From positions 51,935 to 115,934 of the forward strand of contig CANDCP010000004.1 of NCBI GenBank assembly GCA_947383215.1: 64,000 nt of DNA, in the 5' to 3' direction. The notes under the pieces are model-generated. The model searched no databases. It worked only from the letters and a program-made list of their open reading frames with translations, and was not told the origin of the DNA. The stretch comes from an uncultured Roseburia sp. (lineage in GTDB: Bacteria > Bacillota > Clostridia > Lachnospirales > Lachnospiraceae). The first letter of the stretch is position 1; each line of letters begins with the position of its first letter. Shown here piece after piece: positions 7,789-16,612 of the stretch. Both the position numbers and the translations under genes were made by a program.

Positions 7789-10700
7789 TTACTTTTTTTC
7801 AACACCGAGTAATACTTTTTCGCCATTAATATTCCATTCCTTCTGATATCCGGTTACACTGCCAAAAATAATTTCCTCTGCAAGTACGTCGTGGCAGATT
7901 TCACCGCCAAACTTTTCAAAGACTGCCTTCACCTTCTGCTCTGCCGTATAGGATACGCCGATCTTATCCGTCACCTCAAATCCGGCTTCTTTCCTCATAG
8001 TCTGAATTTTGCTTATGATTTCGCGTACGAATCCCTCTTCTAGCAATTCCGGCGTCAAATTTGTGTCGAGAACGACGGTTATCTCATTGTCGCTTTCCGT
8101 CATATAGCCTTCCGTCTGTGTCACGGTGACAAGCAAATCCTCTTCACATAATACTACGTCTTCATTTACACTGTCAAGCTTCAACGCGCCGTTCTTTTTT
8201 AATTCCGTCATCGCCGCGTTGCCGTCAAGCTGTGAAAGCGCCTTCTGAATCTGTCCGAGATATCTGCCGTACTTCGGCCCCACGGTGCGCAGCTGCGGTT
8301 TAAAGGTATAGCTTGTATATTTGCTGACGTCATCCGTAAAAGCGACTTCTTTGACGTTCAGCTCGTCTTCAATAATCTCTGTAAAATACTCGGAAAGCTT
8401 ATACGGCGTTTTTACGTGCATACATCCGATCGGCTGGCGGTTTTTAATATTCGCCGCGTTGCGGCATGCTCTTCCCAGAACGACGATCTTTAAAACTTCC
8501 CGCATGTTTTTCTCTAATTCTTCGTCGACCGCAGTCTCGTCCGCAGTCGGGAAATCGCACAGATGAACGCTCTGCGGCGCTTCTTTGTCAACGCTGCACA
8601 CCAGATTGCGGTAAATTTCTTCGGTCATAAACGGAATCATCGGCGCGGCCGCTTTACATACCGTCACAAGAGCCGTATACAGCGTCATATACGCGTTGAT
8701 TTTGTCCTGTTCCATTCCTTTCGCCCAGAAACGCTCCCGGCTGCGCCTCACATACCAGTTGCTCATCTCGTCGACAAACTCGTCGAGCGCCCTCGCCGCC
8801 TCCGGTATCTTGTAGCTTCCGAGATTTTCGTCCACAGTAGAAACCAGCGTGTTCATTTTAGAGAGAAGCCATTTATCCATAACGGAAAGCTTTTCGTAAT
8901 CTAACGTATATTTAGTCGCGTCAAAGCCGTCGATATTTGCATAGAGCACGAAAAACGCATACGTATTCCACAGCGTGCCCAAAAACTTGCGCTGCCCTTC
9001 CTGCACTGCCTTGCCATGGAAACGGTTCGGAAGCCACGGCGCTGAGTTGATATAAAAATACCAGCGGATTGCGTCCGCGCCGTACGTCTCTAAGGCTTCA
9101 AACGGATCCACGGCATTTCCCTTGGATTTGCTCATCTTCTGTCCGTTCTCGTCCTGCACATGGCCAAGCACAATTACATTTTCATATGGCGCTTTATTAA
9201 ATAAAAGCGTGGATTCCGCCATCAGCGAATAGAACCAGCCGCGCGTCTGATCCACCGCCTCGGAAATAAACTGCGCCGGGAACTGCCGCTCAAACAGCTC
9301 TTTATTTTCAAACGGATAGTGGTGCTGCGCAAACGGCATCGCGCCCGAATCAAACCAGCAGTCAATTACCTCCGGCACCCTGTGCATGAGTTTTCCGCAA
9401 TCCGGACATTTTATCGTCACTTCGTCAATATACGGTCTGTGGAGCTCTACCTTCTCAACATCCGGATTCCCGCTTCTTTGCGCAAGCTCCCTGCGGCTTC
9501 CGACAGCCTCCTGGCGTCCGCATTCGCACTCCCATACGTTTAACGGGGTTCCCCAGTAACGGTTGCGGGAAATTCCCCAATCCTGGATATTTTCCAGCCA
9601 GTCGCCAAAGCGCCCTTTCCCGATCGATTCCGGTATCCAGTTAACCGTGTTATTGTTTCGGATCAGATCGTCTTTTACGGCCGTCATTTTGATAAACCAC
9701 GATTCCCTCGCATAATAGATCAGCGGCGTATCGCAGCGCCAGCAGTGCGGATAATCGTGCTCAAACTTCGGCGCGTCGAACAACAGCCCTTTCGCGTCCA
9801 GGTCTTTTAAGATCATCGGATCGGCCTTCTTTACAAATACCCCCGCATAGCTTGTCTCCTCCGTCAGCTCTCCCTTGCCGTTTACAAGCTGTACAAACGG
9901 AAGCTCATACGCGCGTCCCACCTTTGCGTCGTCCTCTCCGAAGGCCGGCGCGATGTGAACGATACCGGTACCGTCCGTCATTGTTACATAAGAATCGCAC
10001 GTAATGTAATGCGCCTTCTTGCGCTGCTTTGCGATTATTTCATCCGCAAAATCAAACAACGGCTCGTATGCCTTATACTCAAGCTCTTTTCCCTTGTAAG
10101 ACTCAAGCACCTCGTACGCTTCCTGCGCCCCTTCATCCTTCTTTGAAAGAACGCCGAGCGTTTTATCCAACAGGGCCTCTGCCATATAATAAGTATAACC
10201 GTCCGCCGCCTTTACCTTACAATAAATTTCGTCCGGATTCACACAGAGCGCGACATTGCTCGGCAGCGTCCAGGGCGTCGTCGTCCACGCCAGGAAATAG
10301 GCATCCTCGTCCGCCACCTTAAAACGCACGATCGCGGAGCGCTCTTTGACGGCCTTATATCCCTGCGCCACCTCCTGCGACGAGAGCGGCGTCCCGCATC
10401 TCGGACAGTACGGCACAATTTTAAAGCCTTTATACAAGAGCTTTTTATCCCAGATTTGCTTTAACGCCCACCACTCAGATTCGATAAAATTATCGTCGTA
10501 GGTCACGTAAGGGTCGTCCATATCCGCCCAAAAACCGACGGTTCCCGAGAAATCCTCCCACATGCCCTTGTACTTCCAGACGGATTCCTTACACTTTCTG
10601 ATAAACGGCTCCATGCCGTATTCCTCAATTTGCTCCTTGCCATTTAATCCCAGGAGCTTCTCAACCTCAAGCTCCACCGGAAGCCCATGCGTATCCCAGC

Positions 10701-10950
10701 CTGCTTTTCTCGGGACCATTTTCCCTTTCATCGTCTGATAGCGCGGAATCATATCCTTAATTACGCGCGTCAAAACGTGCCCGATATGCGGTTTTCCGTT
10801 CGCCGTGGGCGGTCCGTCGTAAAACGTGTAAACCTCGCCCTCTTTGCGGTTTTCCATACTCTTTTTAAAAATATCGTTCTCGCGCCAGAATTTTTCCACT
10901 TCTTTTTCTCTGTCTACGAAGTTTAAATTGCTGTCAACCTTCTTATACAT
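7789..10950 (-). CDS. ileS: Isoleucyl-tRNA synthetase, IleS2-like
   Basis: A 1053-residue class Ia synthetase that charges tRNA-Ile. The HIGH motif is in PTANGKPHIGHVLTR and the KMSKS loop is in DENGQKMSKSKGNAVD. A full CP1 editing domain lies between them (GWDTHGLPVE before it; WTTTPWTLPSN within it). The context of the HIGH motif (PTANG...GHxLxR, rather than the YANGDIHIGHALNK of the common bacterial type), the length above 1000 residues, and the lack of a C-terminal cysteine zinc knuckle place it with the eukaryote-like IleS2 group. Start at 10950 (MYKKVDSNLNF) has AAGGAGGAG upstream. Expression is controlled by a T-box leader immediately upstream. Confidence 0.95.
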   Translation of the reverse strand: MYKKVDSNLNFVDREKEVEKFWRENDIFKKSMENRKEGEVYTFYDGPPTANGKPHIGHVLTRVIKDMIPRYQTMKGKMVPRKAGWDTHGLPVELEVEKLLGLNGKEQIEEYGMEPFIRKCKESVWKYKGMWEDFSGTVGFWADMDDPYVTYDDNFIESEWWALKQIWDKKLLYKGFKIVPYCPRCGTPLSSQEVAQGYKAVKERSAIVRFKVADEDAYFLAWTTTPWTLPSNVALCVNPDEIYCKVKAADGYTYYMAEALLDKTLGVLSKKDEGAQEAYEVLESYKGKELEYKAYEPLFDFADEIIAKQRKKAHYITCDSYVTMTDGTGIVHIAPAFGEDDAKVGRAYELPFVQLVNGKGELTEETSYAGVFVKKADPMILKDLDAKGLLFDAPKFEHDYPHCWRCDTPLIYYARESWFIKMTAVKDDLIRNNNTVNWIPESIGKGRFGDWLENIQDWGISRNRYWGTPLNVWECECGRQEAVGSRRELAQRSGNPDVEKVELHRPYIDEVTIKCPDCGKLMHRVPEVIDCWFDSGAMPFAQHHYPFENKELFERQFPAQFISEAVDQTRGWFYSLMAESTLLFNKAPYENVIVLGHVQDENGQKMSKSKGNAVDPFEALETYGADAIRWYFYINSAPWLPNRFHGKAVQEGQRKFLGTLWNTYAFFVLYANIDGFDATKYTLDYEKLSVMDKWLLSKMNTLVSTVDENLGSYKIPEAARALDEFVDEMSNWYVRRSRERFWAKGMEQDKINAYMTLYTALVTVCKAAAPMIPFMTEEIYRNLVCSVDKEAPQSVHLCDFPTADETAVDEELEKNMREVLKIVVLGRACRNAANIKNRQPIGCMHVKTPYKLSEYFTEIIEDELNVKEVAFTDDVSKYTSYTFKPQLRTVGPKYGRYLGQIQKALSQLDGNAAMTELKKNGALKLDSVNEDVVLCEEDLLVTVTQTEGYMTESDNEITVVLDTNLTPELLEEGFVREIISKIQTMRKEAGFEVTDKIGVSYTAEQKVKAVFEKFGGEICHDVLAEEIIFGSVTGYQKEWNINGEKVLLGVEKK

Positions 10951-10962
10951 GATTCTCCTCCT

Positions 10963-10999
10963 TAAAAAAAGCTTCCGTCCTGTAAAAAGGACGAAAGCT
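10963..10999 (-). terminator. Regulated terminator of the ileS T-box leader
   Basis: The minus-strand arms AGCTTTCGTCC (10989-10999) and GGACGGAAGCT (10970-10980) pair across an 8-base loop with one G-U pair. A run of U residues follows (10964-10970). The left arm overlaps the region needed for the antiterminator. Confidence 0.85.
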
Positions 11000-11271
11000 C
11001 GCACGATCTTCGTTCACCACCTAATTACGATGTACTTAGAGGACTCCTCCGCATACATGTCTTCCGTAACGTGGAAGTATCGTCAGCCTCTACTCGCCTG
11101 CCTTTAAAACCCTGTCATGCTTTCGGACTGCAACTTGGAAGTGATCTTCGCCAAAGTCTTACTCATACCGGTTCACACCGTATTCCCGGCTCTCTGTGAT
11201 TTTCGGACAATGGTTACTGTCTTCGTCATCGTCTTTCGCTGTCTGTTTTGGGGAATTTCCAATTCCAAAGT
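10963..11271 (-). promoter_or_regulatory. T-box riboswitch leader, specifier AUC (Ile)
   Basis: The 300-base leader of ileS has T-box architecture on the minus strand. The Stem I apical AG bulge/distal loop is CAGAGAGCCGG...GAACCGG. The specifier loop GAAG-AUC-ACUUC places the isoleucine codon AUC at 11143-11145. A Stem III-like hairpin (ACTTCC...GGAAG) follows. The T-box bulge AGGTGGTGAACG lies near 11010-11024, and the leader ends in an intrinsic terminator at 10963-10999. Uncharged tRNA-Ile should pair with the specifier and the UGG of the bulge and prevent termination. The bulge reads UGGUGAA rather than the consensus UGGNACC. The tRNA-Ile in this window has anticodon GAT, matching the specifier. 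Confidence 0.9.
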
Positions 11272-11277
11272 ATAATC

Positions 11278-11306
11278 AGTATAAAACGATCCGATTTGTT
11301 TGTCAA
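11278..11306 (-). promoter_or_regulatory. Promoter of ileS
   Basis: Consensus TTGACA (11301-11306), 17 bases, TATACT (11278-11283) on the minus strand. It sits just upstream of the T-box leader. Confidence 0.85.
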
Positions 11307-11343
11307 TAAATTTTTGCCGTCCGTCTTTCCTGTAACGAGACAG

Positions 11344-12216
11344 TCAGGACTCCCCGCCTGCGACTCCGATTTTCTCTCCAAGCTTTACCGCCGTCTCGAT
11401 CCCTCTCGAGGAATTTACGAGGATATCCGCATCGATTAAAACCTTCCCCTTCTCAAATGCCAGAATCACCGTCGAACCGCCAAATTCAAAACGGCCCTTC
11501 TCCTCCCCGCGTTTTACCGCGGCGTCCTGGTGATAATTCACGATTTTTCCGACCAGAAGCGCCCCCACCTCCATCATAAGAATATTCCCGAAATGCTCGC
11601 TTCTCAGTATGGAGTACTCTCTGGTATTTTCTTTGTAAATCGGGCGGACGTCATTGGCAAGCGGATTCACCGTATGGAAGACTCCCCGGATGCGCCGGTT
11701 TTTGGACTTGATTCCGTCGTCCACATAACTGTATCTGTGATAATCGTCCACGCACAGACGAAATACGAGCAGCGTTCCCCCCTCGTAATGTCCGGCAAGC
11801 TTTTTGTCCCTCAAAAGCTGCGCCATCGTATAATGCGTATTCTTTATGCAAAACTTCGCGCCGTCCGTAATCGCGTACGCGCCAAGCCGACTGTCGCACG
11901 GCGCGGCCAGATGCCCGCCCGTCTCGTCGAACCCTCGCCTGTTTTCTTTTATCTTCCTTGTGAAAAAATCATTGTAGGAACGGTAGTCCCTCGCCTCAAA
12001 CTCGGACATGTCGATGCGGCTGCGCTTAAGGAACGGAGCGATCAGACACCTTGACGCGCGGCTGTCCAGAAACTTCCCCGCCAGGACAGAAACCTGCGGC
12101 TTTATCAGTCCGGAAAGTATCGCCCTGCCGACCGCGGTCTCATACAAAAAGGCAAGTATCTTATTCTGTGTCTCGCTTTGTTCTACCTCATATCCCTCTC
12201 TGTCCACACATGCCAT
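11344..12216 (-). CDS. psd: Phosphatidylserine decarboxylase
   Basis: A 290-residue proenzyme that converts phosphatidylserine to phosphatidylethanolamine at the membrane. Seen: YNDFFTRKIK, the substrate/active-site segment APCDSRLG, CVDDYHRYSYVDDG with the conserved histidine, and the self-cleavage motif FGGST near residue 244 (the GGST variant of LGST used by many clostridial Psd-II enzymes). Cleavage before that serine forms the pyruvoyl group. Start at 12216 has AAGGAG upstream and lies only six bases after the stop of the hybrid histidine kinase, so the two genes form a transcription unit. The pssA gene that makes its substrate lies just beyond the kinase. Confidence 0.93.
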   Translation of the reverse strand: MACVDREGYEVEQSETQNKILAFLYETAVGRAILSGLIKPQVSVLAGKFLDSRASRCLIAPFLKRSRIDMSEFEARDYRSYNDFFTRKIKENRRGFDETGGHLAAPCDSRLGAYAITDGAKFCIKNTHYTMAQLLRDKKLAGHYEGGTLLVFRLCVDDYHRYSYVDDGIKSKNRRIRGVFHTVNPLANDVRPIYKENTREYSILRSEHFGNILMMEVGALLVGKIVNYHQDAAVKRGEEKGRFEFGGSTVILAFEKGKVLIDADILVNSSRGIETAVKLGEKIGVAGGES

Positions 12217-12222
12217 CGGCGT

Positions 12223-14781
12223 CTACTCCTTTTTTGATTCATTTATATATTTTTTCAGCAGGCGCGATACCTCCTGCATATCGATCGGCTTGGCGACATG
12301 GGCGTTCATGCCGCAGTCAAGGCAATGCTTGATATCTTCCGAAAAAGCGTCCGCGGTCATCGCGATAATCGGAATATCGCGGTCGTCGCGCTCTAACGCT
12401 CTGATTGCACGCGCCGCCTCATATCCGGTCATTACAGGCATCCGAATGTCCATAAGAATCACGTCGTAAAAGCCCGGAGAAGACTGGCTGAACTTATCCA
12501 CGCATATCTGTCCGTTTTCCGCCCTCTCCAGCTTAAGCCCTATCGCGGAGAGCAGTTCATTTGCAATCTCCCAGTTTAAATCATTATCCTCTGCCAGAAG
12601 AATGCGCCTGCCGTCCAATCCGTGGCTCTCTTCCGTCGAAGTCTCCTCACCGTCCTCCTTGTGGCCGGCAAACGGCCGAAGTCCGTAAAACAGCGTAGAC
12701 TTAAACAGCGGTTTCGATATAAAGCCGCTGACGCCGGCCTCCTTCGCGTCGTCCTCAATCTCAGACCAATCGTAGGCGGAAATCAACAAAATCGGCATCT
12801 CATCTCCGATGCGCTTACGAATCTGCCGCGCCGCCTCAATCCCGTCAATTCCAGGCAGCTTCCAGTCCAGGAGAATCACATGGTAATCATTATGCTGCCT
12901 GTGGCGCTCCTCTACCATTTCCACGGCCGTCTCGCCGTCCAGCGTCCATTCCGCCTTAACGCCGATATTTTTAAGCGACTCAACCACACTTTGACACAGC
13001 TGTTCGTCGTCGTCCACCACCAGCATATTCCAGTCCGGCAGAACCATGTCGATTTCCTGCTCCAAGGCCTTTTCCATATCCAGCGTCACATGGAACTCGG
13101 TCCCCTTTCCGACCTCGCTGTCCACCTCAATCGTGCCGCCCATCGTGTCTATAATATATTTTGTAATCGCCATTCCAAGACCGGTTCCCTCTGTCTTATG
13201 GACGCGCATACTGTCTTCCCTTGTAAAAGACTCAAATATTTTTTCCTTAAATTCCGGCGCCATCCCGATGCCGTTGTCCTTCACCCTCAAATGAACTCGA
13301 ACGAAGCTCTCCCCCTTCGGCGATTCCTCCTCATACAGCAGAACCTGAATCTGTCCCCCCTCCGGGGTAAATTTTATCGCGTTCGAGAGGAAATTCAAAA
13401 GCACCTGATTCAGCCTCACGCTGTCGCAGCACACGTTTTCCTCTGAAATATCGCGGATAATCACGTCAAACTGCTGCCCTTTTGTCTTTACCTGCGGCTG
13501 CACAATGCTTACGATACTGTCCATCACCTCGCGCAGCGATACCAGATCCATATTTAAGGTCATCTTTCCGCTCTCAATCTTAGACATATCCAGCACGTCA
13601 TTGATAAGACCGAGCAAATGCTTGCCGGAGAGCGAAATTTTCCTGAGACAATTTTGAACCTGCTGGGTATTATCTATATTGGCCGTTGCAATCGCCGTCA
13701 TGCCGACAATCGCATTCATCGGCGTGCGGATATCATGCGACATATTGGAAAGGAACTCGCTCTTGGCCTTGTTGGCATGAACCGCCTCCTGCCTCGCGGC
13801 CTCCATCTCCCGAAACTGTCTTCTCGTCAGTCTCGAATATCCGAAAAAGATCAAAAGCAGAGGAATCAAGATGAGCACGCACGTGATCAGAACCACGCGT
13901 ACCCACTGCGCGCTTAAATCATTGATTGTCTCGTCTAACGTGCCAAACGGCATAACCGTAATCAGATACCACTCGGAATCCGGCAGCGGACTTGCGTACA
14001 GATACCGCCGCTCTTCGTCGACGCGAAACACACTGCTGTAATCTTCGTCCACGGCAATGGCATCCTTAAGCTCCCGCACATACTGCTCGGCCGTCTTCCC
14101 GTCCAATTCCAGATACGTATTCATAATCCGGTCAAAGTAATTCTCCCGAAACGCGCCCCCGTTGCGAATGACAAACACGCCGTCCTTATTGATCACATGG
14201 GAAAACGCCATCGCATTCGTCTGATCCAGGGAAAGCAGCTCCCCGATGTAGTCGGCCGAAAGTCCCGCCACCAACGCGATACTCTCCTTGCCGTCCCCAA
14301 GCGGATAATTCGCAGAAACGCCAAGGAGCACAATCTTGTCTCCCCCCGCGTTGACCGCCGCCGCCACCTTATTCTCCTTATTATTCATAGATTTCAAAAA
14401 GAGATCCGGATTCATAAGCTCCACAGACTCCCCGTATATCATATCAAACGATCCGTCGCCGGTATAAAACGCCAAATATTCGAACCCTCTGGCCTGCGCG
14501 TGAAACTGCAGATCCTCGCGCAATTTGGCGGCGTCATCCGCACGTTCCGGAGGAATTGTATGCACAAGCGCGTCAACCTGCTCCAAACGCAGGTCAATCG
14601 TCGTCTCAAAATGCATCGAAATCTGTTCGTTTGTCCCCGACATATAAAACTTGCCAATCTCACGAATGGCGTCCGAACTTTTGTCAGTCATAAACAGCGC
14701 CAGAAATAAGAAAATGAAAATACAAAGAATAAATACAAAGATGAAGCTGACCGTCAAATACCTCATCGTTTTCTTGTTCAT
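12223..14781 (-). CDS. Hybrid sensor histidine kinase with two receiver domains
   Basis: An 852-residue membrane sensor. Order: helix 1 (about 10-31), an extracytoplasmic sensor of about 265 residues (dCache-like), helix 2 (about 296-318), then the HisKA H-box SEFLSNMSHDIRTPMNAI (phosphorylated His), and an HATPase domain with N-box LLNFLSNAIKFTPEGG, DNGIGM and GTGLGMAI. Receiver 1 has MLVVDDDE and phospho-Asp LLDWKLPG; receiver 2 has LLAEDNDLN and phospho-Asp LMDIRMP. No HPt or DNA-binding domain is present, so phosphate must pass to an unseen partner. Start at 14781 has GGAGG nine bases upstream; a TTG three codons earlier is less likely. It sits between pssA and psd and is cotranscribed with psd. 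Ligand unknown. Confidence 0.92.
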   Translation of the reverse strand: MNKKTMRYLTVSFIFVFILCIFIFLFLALFMTDKSSDAIREIGKFYMSGTNEQISMHFETTIDLRLEQVDALVHTIPPERADDAAKLREDLQFHAQARGFEYLAFYTGDGSFDMIYGESVELMNPDLFLKSMNNKENKVAAAVNAGGDKIVLLGVSANYPLGDGKESIALVAGLSADYIGELLSLDQTNAMAFSHVINKDGVFVIRNGGAFRENYFDRIMNTYLELDGKTAEQYVRELKDAIAVDEDYSSVFRVDEERRYLYASPLPDSEWYLITVMPFGTLDETINDLSAQWVRVVLITCVLILIPLLLIFFGYSRLTRRQFREMEAARQEAVHANKAKSEFLSNMSHDIRTPMNAIVGMTAIATANIDNTQQVQNCLRKISLSGKHLLGLINDVLDMSKIESGKMTLNMDLVSLREVMDSIVSIVQPQVKTKGQQFDVIIRDISEENVCCDSVRLNQVLLNFLSNAIKFTPEGGQIQVLLYEEESPKGESFVRVHLRVKDNGIGMAPEFKEKIFESFTREDSMRVHKTEGTGLGMAITKYIIDTMGGTIEVDSEVGKGTEFHVTLDMEKALEQEIDMVLPDWNMLVVDDDEQLCQSVVESLKNIGVKAEWTLDGETAVEMVEERHRQHNDYHVILLDWKLPGIDGIEAARQIRKRIGDEMPILLISAYDWSEIEDDAKEAGVSGFISKPLFKSTLFYGLRPFAGHKEDGEETSTEESHGLDGRRILLAEDNDLNWEIANELLSAIGLKLERAENGQICVDKFSQSSPGFYDVILMDIRMPVMTGYEAARAIRALERDDRDIPIIAMTADAFSEDIKHCLDCGMNAHVAKPIDMQEVSRLLKKYINESKKE

Positions 14782-14854
14782 TTTACCCAACCTCCAATTG
14801 ATCCTGATTTCTCGTAATTGTATAAACCCAACGCATCTAACCGGCTATGATGTC

Positions 14855-14883
14855 ATTATATACAATCCGATTCTTAAAATCAA
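14855..14883 (-). promoter_or_regulatory. Promoter of the kinase-psd unit
   Basis: Minus-strand TTGATT (14878-14883), 17 bases, TATAAT (14855-14860). The -35 overlaps the last codon of pssA, so kinase and psd can be transcribed independently of the pssA operon. Confidence 0.7.
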
Positions 14884-15578
14884 TAGGCTTGCCCGTTCCC
14901 GGCGGACGCTTCCTCAATCAGCGGCTTCTCGATCACAGGAATTCTGATAATCCGGTATCTGGAAAACAGGAGGATGACCACAACCGCCGTCCCGACAAGC
15001 AGCACGAGCAGCGCAATCAATCTGTTGGAAGGCTTTTTAAGCCTGAAGTTTACAATAAATAACGTTCCTACAATTAACAGCGTCGCCAGCAGTATCCACC
15101 GGAAAATATTCTCCGAAATACAGAAGTTCAGCAAAAACACAAGCGGCAGCACAATCGCCATTGTGGTAATCGGGAGGCCTCTGTAATATTTGTTCGCCCC
15201 TTCCTCCTCCTGCTGCCGGTTCGTCTCCAACACGTTAAAGAACCCTAAACGGATCACGGAGCAAATGCAGTAATACCCGATGACGCATCCCCCGACAATT
15301 CCCCGCACGCCGAGCAGATAACAGATCATTGCCGGAAAAACGCCGAAACAGACGACGTCGCAGAGAGAGTCGATCTGAATACCAAACAACTTCTCATCCT
15401 TCGTCCTGTTCTTTTTGGTCCTCGCAATCTTCCCGTCAAACATGTCGCAGAGCCCCGACAACGCAAGGCAGACAATCGCCGTGCGGAACCTTCCGTCGAT
15501 CGCCTGCGTCATTCCGAAAACCGAACATGCCAGGCTAATATATGTGAGCAGCACCGTATAATCATAAAAACCAATCAT
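14880..15578 (-). CDS. pssA: CDP-diacylglycerol-serine O-phosphatidyltransferase
   Basis: A 232-residue membrane enzyme that makes phosphatidylserine from CDP-diacylglycerol and serine. The CDP-alcohol phosphotransferase signature D-x2-DG-x2-AR...G-x3-D-x3-D is intact, from CDMFDGKIARTK through FGIQIDSLCD (about residues 44-75). About six to eight hydrophobic helices follow. It is third in a minus-strand operon after a PAP2 phosphatase and a flippase-like protein, six bases after the latter. Together with psd it gives a complete route to phosphatidylethanolamine. Confidence 0.93.
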   Translation of the reverse strand: MIGFYDYTVLLTYISLACSVFGMTQAIDGRFRTAIVCLALSGLCDMFDGKIARTKKNRTKDEKLFGIQIDSLCDVVCFGVFPAMICYLLGVRGIVGGCVIGYYCICSVIRLGFFNVLETNRQQEEEGANKYYRGLPITTMAIVLPLVFLLNFCISENIFRWILLATLLIVGTLFIVNFRLKKPSNRLIALLVLLVGTAVVVILLFSRYRIIRIPVIEKPLIEEASAGNGQAY

Positions 15579-15583
15579 TTTCC

Positions 15584-16612
15584 CTATCTTCCCTTCTCTT
15601 TTCGCCCAATTGTCAAGTGGGCAACTATCGTAAGCAGCGCGCTGATTATCAGCTCCGTATAGTAACTAAGGCTTCTGCTGACAACCATCGCCGAAAGCGT
15701 AAGACTTCCGCATATGGGGGCAAATATCCCCATAAACAGCCTCTCGCTGATTCCCATTCCCCCCGGAAGCGGCAGCATATCAACCGCCACGGATATCATT
15801 CCCTGCAAGATCACAATCGTAGCCATTTCCGTCCCGCTCATCCCAAAGGAACGGTACACCAGATACGTCACATAAAAGAGCAGCAGTCTCTGCACAACCG
15901 TAATGACAAATACATTCCACACCACCAGCCTGTGTGTTGCAAAATAAGATGCCACATCCTGATATTGCTGCATTGCACGTCCAATCTTTTCAAGATAATG
16001 GTCCGTGCGTTTGATCAGACGAATCTTACTTAATCCCCGGATAATCGACAAAAGCATATTTTTCGCCATCGTCGGATGAAATACCAAAAGCATCATAAAG
16101 CTGACGCAAAACACATTGAGAGCCAGCCCCAGATAGCACCATCCGATTACAGGCTGTAAGTACGCCATTACCTGCGGCGGCCGAATCAAAACGACCGCCG
16201 CTCCCAGCACGACAAGCACCAGCTTATATGTAATCGTAACAATCATCAATACAAGCGTAGATACCGGAACCGGAATCCTATCCTTGCGCATATAATAGAT
16301 CTGCGCGGGCTGACCGCCCGTCGCCGACGGCGTAATACAGCTGAAAAAGAAACCGACAAACGAATATAAAAAACAGTGAAGAAGCTTTGCCTTCTGTTTG
16401 ATTGTATGCATCATATAATAGATGATAACCGATTCGCTTCCGATAAAAAACACCACGCAGACGACCGCCACGAGCCAATAGCGTATATCCGCGCTCTTTA
16501 TATAGAACAGCAGCTCCCCCATATCCTGTCCGTGAAACACACAGTAAACGGTAATCAGAAACACCGCCGCCAAAAATACTGCGTTTATCATTCCTTTTTT
16601 CTTATTCATCAT
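15584..16612 (-). CDS. Flippase-like (LPG synthase TM / YbhN family) membrane protein
   Basis: A 342-residue protein with about eight hydrophobic helices. Family marks: SCITPSATGGQPAQIYYMRK in the first third and LPLPGGMGISERLFMG near the C-terminus, both typical of the lysylphosphatidylglycerol-synthase transmembrane (UPF0104/YbhN) family. There is no C-terminal aminoacyl-transferase domain, so it is not MprF itself. Members are thought to move or act on lipid-linked substrates; the exact role is not known. The start at 16612 (or the ATG at 16609) overlaps the 3' end of the PAP2 gene by 11 bases, so the two are translationally coupled. Context suggests phospholipid metabolism. Confidence 0.82.
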   Translation of the reverse strand: MMNKKKGMINAVFLAAVFLITVYCVFHGQDMGELLFYIKSADIRYWLVAVVCVVFFIGSESVIIYYMMHTIKQKAKLLHCFLYSFVGFFFSCITPSATGGQPAQIYYMRKDRIPVPVSTLVLMIVTITYKLVLVVLGAAVVLIRPPQVMAYLQPVIGWCYLGLALNVFCVSFMMLLVFHPTMAKNMLLSIIRGLSKIRLIKRTDHYLEKIGRAMQQYQDVASYFATHRLVVWNVFVITVVQRLLLFYVTYLVYRSFGMSGTEMATIVILQGMISVAVDMLPLPGGMGISERLFMGIFAPICGSLTLSAMVVSRSLSYYTELIISALLTIVAHLTIGRKEKGR

